A stretch of 64,000 bases of DNA, taken from positions 248,001-312,000 of the forward strand of contig JALRMH010000040.1 of NCBI GenBank assembly GCA_026119935.1. The letters run 5' to 3'. This document shows positions 23,833-36,713 of this stretch, piece by piece (positions within the stretch are counted from its first letter, which is position 1; each line of letters starts with the position of its first letter). The translations under genes and the position numbers were made by a program. Source of the stretch: Endothia cerciana (lineage: Eukaryota; Ascomycota; Sordariomycetes; Diaporthales; Cryphonectriaceae). The notes below the pieces were generated by a model. The model made no database searches, was not told where the DNA came from, and was given only the letters and a program-made list of their open reading frames with translations.

Positions 23833-24580
23833 GTCGTCGTCGTCGTCCTCCAGCACATCCATGCCGGCGTTTTCGGAGGCTGCTTTATCTGCGGCCTGCC
23901 TGGCCTCATACTCCTGGACTCTGTGCATCTGTTTCTCCCTGGCCCTGCGGTTTTGGAACCAGTTCTAAGGCCGTGTCAGTGCAGGAGCGGGACGGGGCAA
24001 GGGTGTGGTGGCGTACATTCACCTTGGGAACTGGGCATGCCAATTCCTCGGCCAGCTGCCGCTTGCGGCTGGTACTCGGTTTCTGGGTCTCGTCCGTGAA
24101 GACCTTCTCGAGCTTCTGCTTCTCCTCCTCGGAAAACCGCTTGCTGCATGCGATAGAAGCATGGTAGTACTGGGCGCTCTGTGTCTGTTGCAAGGCAGAG
24201 GGGAACATCTTCACGGGTGCAGGATAGTAACGGACCCCCTGGGACTGGAGCATCATGGTCAGGGCAGCCGTATTGTGGTTCTGGTTATGTGGCATCATCG
24301 ACATGGCAGCGACGTTGTGTGGTTGGGATGGTACATGGTGCCACATCGTCACTGGATTTTGATAATGCACCGGCCCCATCGTATCCAGACCATGGGGACC
24401 CGACTTGGCAGGACCAGTAGAAGGTTGGCTTGGGGCCATCGTTGCGGACGGCCGGTAGTGCATGGCCGGTGTGGTATCTAGAGAGTGCGGCCCCGTCCGC
24501 TCCGACATTGATAGGGATCGTGAAGTGAAGTCGTGGCTGGGCAGCCCACGGTAAGAATGCTGATAGGTCTGGTCCCCCAT
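22225..24580 (-). CDS. Homeodomain transcription factor
   Basis: Exons 24580-24017 and 23964-22225 (intron 52 nt) give 767 aa. The homeodomain spans about residues 147-206: CSKRFSEEEKQKLEKVF (helix 1), STSRKRQLAEEL (helix 2), VPKVN-NWFQNRRAREK (helix 3). The intron falls between the Asn and the WFQNRR. Using the GTACGC donor keeps the V-x-x-W spacing of helix 3. The protein is a nuclear DNA-binding regulator; fungal relatives control development, such as conidiation and fruiting. An imperfect internal repeat GPHxLDTxxxxHYxxxxTM occurs at about 30-48 and 61-79. An Asp-rich run (about 220-255), encoded by a GTC repeat, follows the homeodomain. The Ser/Pro-rich remainder looks disordered and may activate or repress. 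Target genes cannot be read from the sequence. Confidence 0.9.
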
Positions 24581-26037
24581 GTTGCCTGCTTCTTGTCCGC
24601 TCAGGGATTACGACTGAACAAGAGCGAGCGGATCGGGAAGGGCCCTGGGTTTCAAATATATCAAGACGCGGCCGGGAGGAGCGAGCGGCTGTCCTATGAG
24701 AATGCACAGAAAGGAGTGTCGGCGGTGGTGGCGTCTGAAGCGGTCGGCCCTGTGTTTCAATCCTGGTGACGGCCCAAGCAATGTAATCGCCAGCGAGATG
24801 GTTTGATCTTGGGGGTATGTGCCGACTGCCTCTCAGATGGTTCCAGGGAAAATGAGCGTGGTCCAACAGTACGCGCCAGCCTTGCAGAGCGCTGCGGACG
24901 GGATTTAGGGCGAGATCCAGGGAACGGTGTGGTCGACGGATGAGGGGCGACCGATGGGAGACCTCAAAGGTTCGTGACGAGCAGAGCAGAAGCTTGTCGT
25001 ATAAGAGATCGATCTATGGGGAGGATGGGTGAGACACAACCCGCCAACAAGTCGTCCAAGGAGATGACAAGACAGGGACGTGAAGAGTGGCCCTGAGAGG
25101 GGGAGTTCCGCGCGAGAAGTAGTTGGCCGGAGGGTGCAGCACGCCAGCAGGCCCACGGTCGTAATCAGGAGCGACGGAAGCAAGGAAAAGCCCTGTGCGG
25201 TGCAGCGGGTGCTTGGGTCCCTGGATCGCTGGGGCTGTTGGATGGGATGGGAGCACACACACCTGTACGGAGTACATGGTGTCCCGCAGCTGGGGTGGGC
25301 TCGGGGCTGGGGGTCCACAGTCGCAGCCCACAGATCCAGTCGGCCGGACAGGGGTAAGACAGCCGGTACAAGGAGGAGGAGGAGGAGGAGGAGGAGGAGG
25401 AGGAGGAGGAGGAGATGGAGGAGGAGGAGATGGAGGAGGAGGGCTGCAGGGCAGGGGCCACAAAAAGAGGTGCAGTGGTCCCCGCCGTCGCTACTATGGT
25501 ACTCTCGAACCGTCGTACGTGGCTTGCCTGTACACTTTTCACATTGCAGACGGCCCCTGTGGTCCATATGTTGATCTGCTTGCGACTCGCATTCGCTAAA
25601 GGTCGGTATCCCGCAGTCTTGTCTCTGGGACCAGAGATCACCCCCAGCATACCATGACTGCTGAGAGAGAAAGAGGGAGACGGCGTCGTGCTCTTGGCCC
25701 TCTGGCGCACAGGGGGGGGGGGGTTAAGATTGCTGATGAGGGGGGCCTCGGACGGCTTGTACCTGAGATTAGAGGGCATGCCAAATATGCCGATGCCCTA
25801 GGGCGCGATGGGCTTAGATGCTGTTAGTTGAGGCGAGGGCGCGAAAGCGATATTGTAGATTACTGTTCGAAAGCGCAAAGCAAGGGACTAGGGGGAGTGA
25901 CCGTGGCAGTGGCTGGATGGACGGGCTGCAGCAACGGTGCATCGCGATTGCTGCCAAGCTGGAGAGCTGGAAAGCTGAACGGCAAAGGTGGTGGTCATTC
26001 TGTGGAGGGTGGCCTGAGCTGGGGTGGGTGTGGGTGT

Positions 26038-26080
<43 letters not shown>

Positions 26081-26404
26081 GCACTCCTTCTCAATGGTGT
26101 GTCTCCGGCCTGAGGGCCGTTGTCTTTGTCGCTGTCCGTCATCGTTCGTTGTCCGTAGTGTTGGGTGAGGTTTTGGTGGTCGCATGCAGGTGCCAATACC
26201 ATGCCATGCCGTGCCATGCCTTGGCGTACCATCATCGTCAAGGTCCCATGCCGTCCCATACCAATAGGCGGCATCCTCCGTACGAGAGGAGGGCTGCGAG
26301 AAGGCAGTAGACGAGATGACTATTCGGCGGAGGGACCGATGCGCGAAGCGTCTGCCATGGTACCAGAGTAGGGGGGGGTGGAGGATCTTCGATCTCTCGG
26401 TACG

Positions 26405-26429
26405 GACGGGTACTTGCCAAGTACCCGTC
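26405..26429. repeat. Perfect 25-bp palindrome
   Basis: Two 12-base arms (GACGGGTACTTG and its exact reverse complement) are separated by one C. Nothing coding surrounds it. A dyad this long could be a protein-binding site, a cruciform or one end of a small mobile element. Confidence 0.85.
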
Positions 26430-26696
26430 AGGGGCACCCTTGCCTCAGCATGGCCTCGTTCCTGGATCGTGCCCCAGCGACCCCTCCAGAGAACCTGCTG
26501 TGCGTCCGTAAGTGGTACTGTTTTCACAGTGGGGCGGGCCCTGACCCGGGCAGTGTGGCCTTTGGGGGGGGAGGGGGGACGCCCAAACACCACCCGGGGA
26601 CGGGGCGGGGATGGGATGAAAAGTGGGATAGGATGTGCGGCGTCGTCCCCAAGCTTTCCTCTGGCTCGTTTCCCTTGTCCCGCCCGTATACGTGTA

Positions 26697-26736
<40 letters not shown>

Positions 26737-29700
26737 TATGTGACAGACAACGTCGAGCTGACGGAGCCGTCGATAAGGCTATGCATCCAGTGCATCTGCA
26801 GAGCGCCGGACAGAATAGAATGTTGGTGTGGTGTGCAGAGTTAGGGCTCGCGCCGGCCCAATCGGGCTGACCAGCAGGCCGTTCCTGTCCCAAACCGAAA
26901 GGAGGGCTGCCCACCTTGGCCAGGAACGACATGATGAGTGGTCAAGACGGTAAGCCCACGTCGAGGGTCGGGGCGGTCGCGGCGGTCGCGGAGGTCGCTG
27001 GAGGGCTCGTCATGCCCTGTGGCGTCCGTGGTGATGTTTAGCGAGGACAACCGCATGCTCGTTTTAGGACCAGGACTGCATGCCACGACAGCTCTAGAGG
27101 GCGATGCCGACGACAACACGGCGCGCTAGGCATTCAGGTCGGGGCCCGAGGGCAGTCCTCTGCGCCTGCGCCTTTGTCGCTTGTGGTTCACGTTTGATGA
27201 TGATGTCGTCACTTGGACCAGCCAGGGCATGCGGAGTGGAGGCTGAACTGTACAGATGCCAGGGCCGGGCAGGACGGCGTGCGCGTGTGGCTGGGCGGCG
27301 GCATGACACGCCACGGTCTGGTGTTGGCATGGCATGGAGGGAGTGCCTGACTCTGCTTGTCGGGCGAGGTGTCGGGGTCGGGGTCGGTGTTGTTGTGGTT
27401 GCAGGCCTGACAGGTCAGTTCATGTCATGATCACGAGAAGGGAAGAGGATGTCAGAGATCGATGAAGCGAGGCTCCCAACTCACCTCGCCTAGCCTGCCC
27501 TGGCCCCTGGTATTGCCTGGGTATTAACCTGGGGCTTGGGGGGGGTGCCTGTGGCCTCGCCTAGCAGATCTGGTTCAGGTACCAAGGTACAGACGCGTTT
27601 TTGGGCATAGACGCCGAGATTCCATGCCCACCCTACAGTACCCACCATGCCCCAGAGCCCTTGCCCCATGGCCCATAGCGCCCCCCCCCCCCTCCCAATT
27701 ACCACCCAAGGCCCCAAGGCCCCAAACTGAACACCCGACGGAAGCTAGGGAAAGGAAGGCCTCTCAGGCACCCCCTTCAGGTACCCCCCAGGCACCCCTT
27801 CAGGCCTGCCTGTGCCTGCATTCTGCGGACCGGACCTCGGGAGATCTGCGCTGCCAGGTCCTGTTTGTAGGCCAGAAGCCCTGCCATTTGGGTCCTTCTC
27901 ACTGCCAAGTCCACTCACCTCCCACGCCCAGCCCTGCTTCTTCCTCTTTCCCACCACCCGACCAAAGAGGGAAGCCGAACTGGCCCCTCGACCTCCTCTC
28001 GTCGTCTATCTGTCACAATGTGTATGCAGGTGTCTGTCTTGCATGCGCGGCAGAGGTATCAGCCCTCTTTTCTCACACCATTGTTGACGATACAGGACCG
28101 TGCCGCCGGTCAGCAGGCTCAGCGTCAGCGTCAGCGTCAGCGTCGGCCCCCAGCGCCCCCCAGCGCCAGCACCACCACCACCACCACCACCACCAGCTCG
28201 ATGGGAAAATGCACGACGGGAAAACATCATCATCATGATCATGATAACACGAGGGAGGGCTTTTCAGCCGTCCCTGCTCTGCGCTAGGCTGTCGCTAACG
28301 CAGCTTCAGGTCTTGGCCTCCACGCTCGCCGGCACACCCTTCCCCCCTTTCCTTTCTTCCCCCCCCCCCCTCCCCGTGGCAAGCTCACCAGATGGTCTGG
28401 ATAGTGTATCCGAGTTTGATTGACAATCCTCTGGGCCTCATTCCACCTCCCAGGCTTTCCTACCATGGCACCGCGCCATCCATCTCGGCCCGCCTCGACT
28501 TCCCCAGACGCGGCCAACCTATAGTGAGGCCCCGGCTCCAATACCCCCTGTGCAACCTCGCTGCACCTGCATCGCACCACCTCGAGTGGCGAGCCTCCCT
28601 CGCGGTCTCGCCTCTGCTCTACAGGCGCAGAACTCTATTCCGGGCCCTCCCACCCCCCACCTGCAGCCACCGTTCGCAGTGGTGCTTACCGAGAGACGAC
28701 AAACCGCATTCTCCCGGATCCAGCGGGAGCCAGGCCTAGGCCCAGAGCCAGGGCCCAGACCCGGATGCGCTCACCTGGTACATATCTACGCAGACGACAA
28801 ACCCTGTGAGAATCCTACCAGCCTTCCACGGGCGGTAGCCTTCGCGCCTGGTCGGCCACCGCAGGTCGCCATCTCGGCCCCGGCGGGCCACATTCGCCCA
28901 CCTGCTGTGGCCTGTGCCACCCCCATGCCACAGCGTTACACTGCTTCCGCATTAAACAGTGGCTATTTATGGGTCAACTATAATTTCCTTGCTGCAAGAA
29001 GCTAGGGGCCTCTGGCGGCCCATACATCCGCACCGTGCCGGGCCCTTTCACTGGCCCATCTCCGAGGTCGCTGATAGGCCGAGGACGCCTCTCGCGGGCC
29101 ACCATACTCATGAACAGCGGCACTTGCCTTGGTTTGACCACCCAGCAACGCCCGTTGCTTCGAAGCGGCGTCGGAGTCCTTGCGAGCCGAACACAAGGCG
29201 GCGCTCACGGTTTCCCGGGGGTCCCGGGCTGAATCGTCTGGAGGCAGGCTACAAGAGCCTAGGCGGAACGGCATACGGAGAACCTCAGGATCGGTTACCA
29301 GCGTCGAGCTGTCTGAAACTGCCAGACTCCTCCAGACCGGTATCTCTTGGCTTTCGGCTTTGGGGACATACCGACCGCCGTCCGCCGGCCTTGATTCCCA
29401 AACTCGTAAGGGTTCCTTAAGATCTGTGATATTGCATGGGCGTGACGTACAAACATCTCGTTTAACTCCGGCCTTCCCATGCCAGGGCCCACGAGGTCAA
29501 GTGCCGTTGCCGAAACATGCGGTTCGTGTCGCATTGAGGACGACCAGCGTCGTCCGGCACTTAACGGACGTTTTGGCCAGGCTCCCGGGGTGCTCTGCCG
29601 CACGCTCGAGGACTGAGGTCAGAAAAAGGTTCGAGGTCCGACTACACTTCACCCTTCGGGCCAACTAGGTATGTGCCCCCTGATCTGGATCCAATATGCC

Positions 29701-30245
29701 TATGTGCCTCCTGACCTGGAGCCAATATGATATTCCTCCCCCCCCCCCTCCTGACTTGCCGGCCGCATCCTCACAATCTGACCTGTCGATGCAAATACGG
29801 TCTTGCCTCACAGGTCGTCAACAGGAGACTCCGGCCTTCTTCTTGGTGCAGGATCTCGGGCTGCACGTCAAGCTAGTTGCCCTTGCACTGGCACCTCTGT
29901 CCCCCGAACGTTGCGAGAGTCCTGCGCGCGGTGACAGGATGGGCTGGATCTTCCACCAACCAACTGCTGCTCCAACGCAGCTGTAGGTACGTCTTCCATG
30001 CATTCCAAACTTTACGATCAGAGACGCTCCAAGGCGCCCTGCCGCCCTGTGCTAAGCTTATTCCGCCCCCCCGACAAAACCTGCCCAACCTCCCTGGTGC
30101 TACGACGTAATCCCAGATGAATACGAACAGCGCGGCACAGATGCCAGGCCCCATGCTAGAGATTACCTTCACGAGAGCCCACACAGGAGCCACGAGGATC
30201 CTACGTGTGCCATCCATCCAGGGCGGCACGAAGCGCTAAGGGGCA

Positions 30246-30280
30246 CACCTGTGCAGTATGGCATGCAGTATGCACAGGTG
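30246..30280. repeat. Inverted repeat with 10-bp arms
   Basis: CACCTGTGCA at 30246-30255 pairs exactly with TGCACAGGTG at 30271-30280 around a 15-base loop that contains GCATGC. The direct repeat GCAGTATG also occurs twice within it. It is not followed by a T run and no gene ends nearby, so it is not called a terminator. Confidence 0.7.
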
Positions 30281-32308
30281 AGGGGCTCGGCCGCGCGGTT
30301 GGGCCAGCGAGCTCGGAGACAACAATACGCGGCGAGTTGGTGTCTACATCCATCAGTGCGGGTTCCTGATGAACCGCCGTAGAGCCCTCCGGGGAAAACC
30401 AGTTCTTCCCAGGAGTGACCCAGAAAACCTTCCCCCCCTCCCACCTCTTCCCTCCTCTCCGTGCATCCGGTGTTGCGGACCTAGCCGTTTCCGCGCAATG
30501 GCTCGGATCCGACAGTGTGGATTGCCTATCAGGCCCCCTCTACCATAGTAGCCGCTTACACCGCGCATAATTTTAACCAACAAAAAAAAAAATCCAAAAA
30601 GGGAGAGAGGGAGAGGGGGGGGGGGGAGAGAGAGAGAGAGAGAGAGAGGCCCGCCGCTTGGTCGTACACACCGCACAAAGGTTGTGCTGGAGATCTGCGA
30701 GACATCCCAGGGTAGATGAGAGACAACTCACTTCAGCTGGTATCCTCCTCTGGCAGAGATCTACGCAGATCATGACTCTTCTGAGCGCAGCCAGCACCTC
30801 GGATCAGTTAGCTCATACATACGGCAAGCGCAGCCGCGAACCGAGAGATCTCATCTTCAAGATCTGCCCAGGGATTTCTCGCACATCCAGTCTACGCCCA
30901 GGAAATCGGCACAATTTCCAATTCTTTACTCAGCTGGGTCGTCGTCATCACCGCCGGAGGTTTGACGGGAAGCACCCGCGGGAAGCACCACGGGAAGCAT
31001 CAGAAGACTCGGACAAATTTCCAGGGATGGAACAATCCCGCACACCGGTTAGTCGCCGGGGGCTGCCACGTGTATTGACGCGCCGCCTTGCCCAAAGAGC
31101 CTTTCGGCGAGGGGAGAGCGAGCATGTACAGTACCTCAGGGTGACCTCTGCGTGCCCGGTTTGGACTGACCTCTTTGCGGCCAGGGGTCCAGCTGCAGGC
31201 CCTCAGGGATCCCCAGTCAGAATATTGCAGTTCCTGAATGCACGGACACGGCTCATTTAACCTCTTTTCGATTTCTGCGCTTCCCATGCCACCACCCCCC
31301 TCCCCACGCCGGCGAGCAACTTTCTTTTCTGGTCAGCAGCAAAGCGCGGCTCCCAGCCGCCCCAACTCCTCCCGGGGGGAGGGGATGGGGGGGGGGGGGG
31401 GCGACCGGTCGTCAAGCTCACTGGACGCGCTAATCTCTAATCTCGCTGGCTGGGCGGGCGACCTTCGCTGCAGGAGATGTGCAGGACCCTGATCTTCTCC
31501 TCCGGACGAGGCAGCCACACCTAGGGTGCAGACTGACACGCGGGAACCCCATCTGGGCTTTCGATGGCTTCCTCGATGGGGTCTGGCCGGCCGAGTTCAC
31601 GTTGCATCTCACCGACAAGGTCAGTTCGACTTGGCCGTCTTTGGTTCACACAACCTCGAAATGGCAACCTGCGTCACGAGGCAGGCGTAGCGCTTGTGTC
31701 TCCCCATTTCCCTGCATTTGCCCCTAGAGACCATCCCTTTCGCCCTCTCCTCATTGGTCCCTGCCCGCCCATCCCGGTTGCCATCTGCAGGCTGAGGCTG
31801 CTTTTTCCTCTGGCCTTTTCTTGCTTTTGGCGGCACGCCACCAGCGCGTGACTGGCTGAGGCCACCTGGAAGGGCGGCTCCGGTGCAGATTTGGCCGTGC
31901 TGTCCCCGGATCGATTTGCTGCCCACTGCTCTGGTCGCCGCTGTGGGATCGACGAAAACCAACCCCCCCCCCCACCCGGCCGACTACCCTGGTGCTACCA
32001 CGCTGGCTTGATCGCCCACAGGCGAGGATCCGAAGGCGCCAAGTGACACTCGCGGCATGCCTCCATATCGTGAGCCAGAGCAGCTGTCCTACTGCGTACT
32101 CTGTACAGGATATCGGTCCGTAACGCTGGGACATCGGGGACCTCAAGTACCTGTTGACGTTACTCACGTCGCCGACCATCATGTCAGGGCAAGCAAATGT
32201 CTTTCGTATGTCTCCGCCCCCGTTGTGTCACCGATACCGCCTTCCCGGCGCACAACGATACCATTGGCCTGATCCGGCGGAGGGCGGAGCTACACACGAG
32301 CTCAAAGG

Positions 32309-32347
32309 CAGGGCAGGGCAGGGCAGGCAGGCAGGCAGGCAGGCGGG

Positions 32348-32403
<56 letters not shown>

Positions 32404-32404
32404 C
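32309..32404. repeat. (CAGG)n tetranucleotide minisatellite
   Basis: Starts with three GGGCA units and continues as about 20 CAGG units with one CGGG variant. The length not being a multiple of three, and the opposite-strand frames being equally open, argue against coding. Confidence 0.9.
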
Positions 32405-35296
32405 GCCTGCGATGTCCCTCGCTTTTTGCGCCGAGTTCTGTGCTCCCTTTGGAGAACCTCCGCGGGCCCCGCGCCGCCCTCTCCTGCTCTTGGCGAAAGC
32501 ACCCTTTTCCTATCTCCGCCGAGAGGTTGCGCTGGCCCGTCGGGACCTTGCATGACGGATCTGGGAGACCAGCGATCAATGTTTCTCATTGTGCCGACAC
32601 GGAGAGACAGGTGGACGACGCTTGGCATGGTCGTTGTTGGGGGGGGGGGACGGAGATGACGATGACCCAGGGCAACAAAAAAGGGCTTAAGACAAGTCTC
32701 GTAAAAAATGGTCCGAGAAGCCACACCCAGGAAGCCGGGAGAGTACAGAAGCACGTATAGGGCTCGAGAACAAGAAACCTCGCTGCTGTAATGTGTGTTT
32801 CTTTCCTGTTGTTCCTCGCCGAGTCGCCACCGCTTGCGGGTCGGCGACCCTGCTTGGTGGGCGAGTGGCGCCCGGCTGCTGGAGGGCCCGAGAGCGATGG
32901 CTGAGCTTGTTGACGTCGTGGAGAGAGAGAAGCCGACGGGGGCGCGGGGAGGGGGGGGGGACCAAAACGTCTGGGCCGTAGTAGTAGTGTTGGTGGTTCT
33001 CGCATCTTCCGGGAGCCCGTAATATCCACTTTCCTCCCTGATAGTCAGTGGTAGCGACGGTGTGGATGTGAGGTCAGTCGGTGACACTCCGAGCCCAGCG
33101 GCTTCCCTCCGAGACCCGTGCGTACATGTTCTTGATGCAGTGTGATCTCGGCATGTCGATCCCTTGCCTTTACGGAGTGTTCTTTGATCACCTGCATTCA
33201 CCCAATGTCTCCTCATCCCCCACCGTCCTTGGGGGAGGGTGGCAGGGACGTAGGTGATTCATCAGATGGGCTCTCCGTGGGTTAGGTGAGTTGGATTGTA
33301 AATTTAGTTTATTTTTTTTATTTTTTTATAGGGTTGGGGAGGGGGGGTTAGAAGGATTGTAGGAAGACCCTTCCGCAGCACGGCTTCTAGAGGGGGTCTA
33401 TCAATTCTTGCACACAGGATCTCTGCTGGAATCAAGGTAGATACAGACGTCGTGAGAGACTGCAAGCTGATTGCACGTCCCGAGTCTGCGAGGTGGCAAT
33501 GTCTCCTTCTTGCCAAGATCATTTGCAGGATAACTAGCTCCTCAAGCCTGCGCAGCGATATGGTTGGTTTTTTTTTGGGTGGGGGGGGGGGGCGGTAGTT
33601 CTCTTGGGCCCCCGCCAGGTCAGGACGCTCTCTCCCCTCTCGCTCCCTCATGAAAGGATGTTTGAAATAAAGCCTCCCTGATGCTCATTGGGGCGGAAAT
33701 CTCCGGTGACGTAAGCTCCCCAACATACACTGGTGGTGCCTTGATGCCGTGTTGCATTCTGACTGGGCTGACTTACATCTTCTTGTCCAGTAGTGGGGCG
33801 TGTCCTGTCCTAATGATGCCCGATGTACTCGAACTCGGAAACTTGGGCTCATCCAATGATCCATTGAAGGGGCATACTGTATAACAATAATCATGTTGAA
33901 TCTCCCAAGAGGATGTGTATGACCCCCACCCCCCCCCCTTTTTTTTTTATAAAAAAAAGAAAGAAAGAAAGGCCTAGTTTTCTGTTTGCGATACTCTGCT
34001 CTCACCATACGAAATATGTAAAAGAAACTGCCTTGAAGCTTCTTGCGGGTGATGCATTGGACATACCTTGATGTGAGGTGTAACGAGAGACTATGTTTCC
34101 TGTGATAATGAGTACCAGCAGGTGTTGCATAGCTGTTAGTCGATAGGCCAAGGCTCCAACCTTGTCGTGGTCAGGAATCTTACAGAACGATATGCCTTCA
34201 TTGCAAGCAAGAGTTACTTGGCTTTAGAGCACTGCACCACAATTGTTCCACGTCAGGGCTCTGATCAGTAGCAGGGGACAAAGAATCCCTTCTTTGTGTT
34301 GCACCTCTGGGGTAAAAGAGTCGAATAAGAACATATGTTAGTTAAGACCTGAGTTCGTAGACAGAGGAATGGCCACAATAAGAAAGCACTATCCAAGAAG
34401 GAACACAAAAGTGAGAGGTCGCCATTAGTCGAATGAAGCTTGCAGAGTACTGACTTGGCACATGATCCTGCAGGGTCTACTTTCTCAAAAGAAAGGGGTA
34501 CTTGTATAGATAGGAGATAGCTCTGTGGAAGAAAGATACAGAAAGACAGGGCTAGTGACTATCAGTCTTCTTGATCAATCTTGGCCTTGTTCTTGAACGA
34601 CAATTAGTACTGACAATTGAAGACCTCTGGAACTGGGAGTGTAGGAAGATGCTCCTGAGTATGTCGAGAACTTCCATCACGTCCCTTGCTGCCCCTTGCT
34701 GCCCCTTGCCTACCTCTTCGCTGCCATCGTAGTTTTTGATGATCATGATTTTTATTCTTCGCCTACAAAGATGACAGATCAACCCCTCTCGGCCCCTCTA
34801 GATATATTCGTTTTGGTCTTCTTCCGTACTAGCGAGAGCAGTATCCGCCGCCGAAGTCATGTCCACATGACATCACGACATCGAGGTATTGAATATGGAT
34901 ACCAATCAGTGTTTGTTAATAACCATGACGATATATGTATGTATTGTGAGAGGCTTACTCTCTTCAATCCAAGACCCCCACTCACAATAGTGCATCAGCA
35001 AATAGAAACGACTTGCTTAGACCAAGAGTGAAGATAGCTAGTATAGGCTATCAAAAACAATAATTTATGTATGTTTCCACCTGTCGGCCTGGTTTTCATT
35101 ATTTTGTCTTTTTCCCCCTTTTCCATTTTTCCTTCTCCTCTTCTTCCCCGTTTTCTCAGATCTCTCTGGAATAATGACCTCACGTTACTGCTTCCCGCAG
35201 TTTCGCAATATCCACCCCTCGTCCAGCCCGAGTCCTTCCCCACAATCTGATTGCTTGCCCAAAACTGATCCAACTCGCTTTATTGAACCTCGGGAT

Positions 35297-36713
35297 TCAA
35301 GGGCCTTGGTCGTATTGATCTAGGAAATACCTAAATGATCGCCCCTCTCCCAATGGGTTCTCGCTACGGCCTCCTCTTGACCGGCCATGGCCAAACCGGA
35401 AGCTGTCGTCGGACGAGGAGCCCTCCTCCGGGTTGCAGCGGCCGATCTCCAAAAGACCTAAAAGGGCGTCACCGTCGTCCGGGTCGACCTCCGAAGACTC
35501 AGAAGCCATGTTCACCTGGCTATACTGTACAGATCAGCGATTCGGTAGTCCATGTGTCCAGCTGTCCAGCTGTCCAGCCTATACCTACCCAGAAGCCTGA
35601 CTGCTGCGTCCGGATGCTGGAGGGGCAGGATGTTGAGCACCAGGGCCCTCCGGTTGGGAAGAGTGTGGTGCGTTGCCTCTGGGGAAGTGCCACGCGGGGT
35701 CCTCCGTCGACCAATCTGATCTTCGGAATAGGCTGTTCAGCTGGACGAACGACACCTGATGTGAAAGGCCCCCATGGCTGGCCTGCGCGCGGATGTCGCC
35801 CCGAAATTGTTCTATGGCCTCGCCTGTGAGGTCGTGCCCCGGGTGGCGCATGCGCCAGACGAAGGCCTTGGAAGGCTCATCATCGTTGCCCGGATTATAG
35901 TATGACTTTCCCACGAGGCCCGGGATCTCTGCCGGTCCTGACTGGTCGTACGTTTCCAGGACGGTCTTCAAGATGTCACGGAGATCCCCTCCGCCGAACC
36001 TGTCAGGTAGCCCCGTCAGTCTGCAAGCTCGATCCTCCCGCGTGCCGTTGTAGGGCCATCTCACCGGATCTCCGACTCCTGATCATCCGCCCAGATGGCG
36101 AACTCTACCGAGCGGTAACGAAATATCGTACGGCCAGGTCGACAGGCAGGTGTCTGTCCGGAATAATAAAGCGTGCCCCAACCACGCTTCCATTCCGTGC
36201 TGGTGATCGACCAGTACCCGGACCATGCATCGCCATCGGCGTGCGATCGCTCGGAGACACGAGTCTCCCACAAATTCCTCAGGTCACTCAATCGCATAAG
36301 CGGGCCGCGACAGTCTGTCGCCACCCGGATGTTCGCAGGGAATTCGTAGCCTACCAGCCTCTGGCCTAGTTCATGTGCTCCACAGAAACAGTCCTGCCAC
36401 GGGCCCAGCCAGTTGTCCAGATGGTAGAACGGTACGAGGAACAGGGCAGGTAGGCGGTCGAGGTCGGCGGTCGAGTATCGTGGTCCGGCCCGCCTTGTTG
36501 AGGACTGGCGAGCTGGGCCGCCTGCAGAAGGCCCAGCCTGGCCCGTCGCTGAATGAGGGATCGACGGGGCTGCGAATGACCCTTGGCCAACTGGAAGAGC
36601 GTCAACATGCGAAGTGTCTCCTCGAGATCGAAATATCTGCCAACGCGGTCCAGACACAACGTACCGCTATGTGAGCCATTGTTTGGGGCAATCCTTACGT
36701 GACGGCCTGACAT
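35297..36713 (-). CDS. Unrecognised four-exon gene, hypothetical protein
   Basis: Minus-strand exons 36713-36699, 36636-36065, 35999-35589 and 35519-35297 give 406 aa. All three introns are small (62, 65 and 69 nt), have GT..AG ends and keep the frame: phases 0, 2, 2. The 65-nt intron has a CTGAC branch site. I do not recognise the family. The centre is rich in Trp and aromatic residues (RLPALFLVPFYHLDNWLG, ENLWETR-like segments, WGTLYYSGQT, FRYRSVEFAIWADD). It is followed by FGGGDLRDILKTVLETYD and VWRMRHPGHDLTGEAIEQF. The C-terminus is acidic and Ser-rich (SSEVDPDDGDALL, EEGSSSDDSF) and ends YFLDQYDQGP. No signal peptide or membrane span is evident. The 15-base first exon is the least certain part, and the true start could lie further upstream. 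Confidence 0.5.
35547..35574. repeat. Triplicated 10-mer inside an intron
   Basis: About three tandem copies of TGTCCAGC-type units (GTCCAGCT) lie within the last intron of the hypothetical gene. On the coding strand they read as repeated GCTGGACA. Confidence 0.6.

Larger units (their letters stand above)
24581..35296. other. Gene-poor region, 10.7 kb
   Basis: No open frame here shows a known domain, and most longer frames depend on repeat tracts. Content includes GAG triplets (25375-25444), GT runs (26037-26078, 26700-26735), a 25-bp palindrome (26405-26429), GCGTCA repeats (28117-28146), CCA triplets (28163-28196), a hairpin (30246-30280), a GA run (30628-30650), three near-copies of GGGAAGCACC (30968-31000), the CAGG repeat (32309-32404), and three copies of CCCCTTGCTG (34683-34712). 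From about 33660 to 35050 the base composition is lower in GC than elsewhere. The first kilobase may include the leader and promoter of the homeodomain gene. Confidence 0.5.

Noticed and set aside
29873..30229. Minus-strand frame with a hydrophobic segment (CAALFVFIWDYVVAPG)
   Set aside because: No start context, no splice partners and no family resemblance; a frame this length is common by chance.
30658..31260. 200-aa plus-strand frame
   Set aside because: Contains duplicated REAPREA-type sequence from a local DNA repeat, no domain and no supporting splice or promoter signals.
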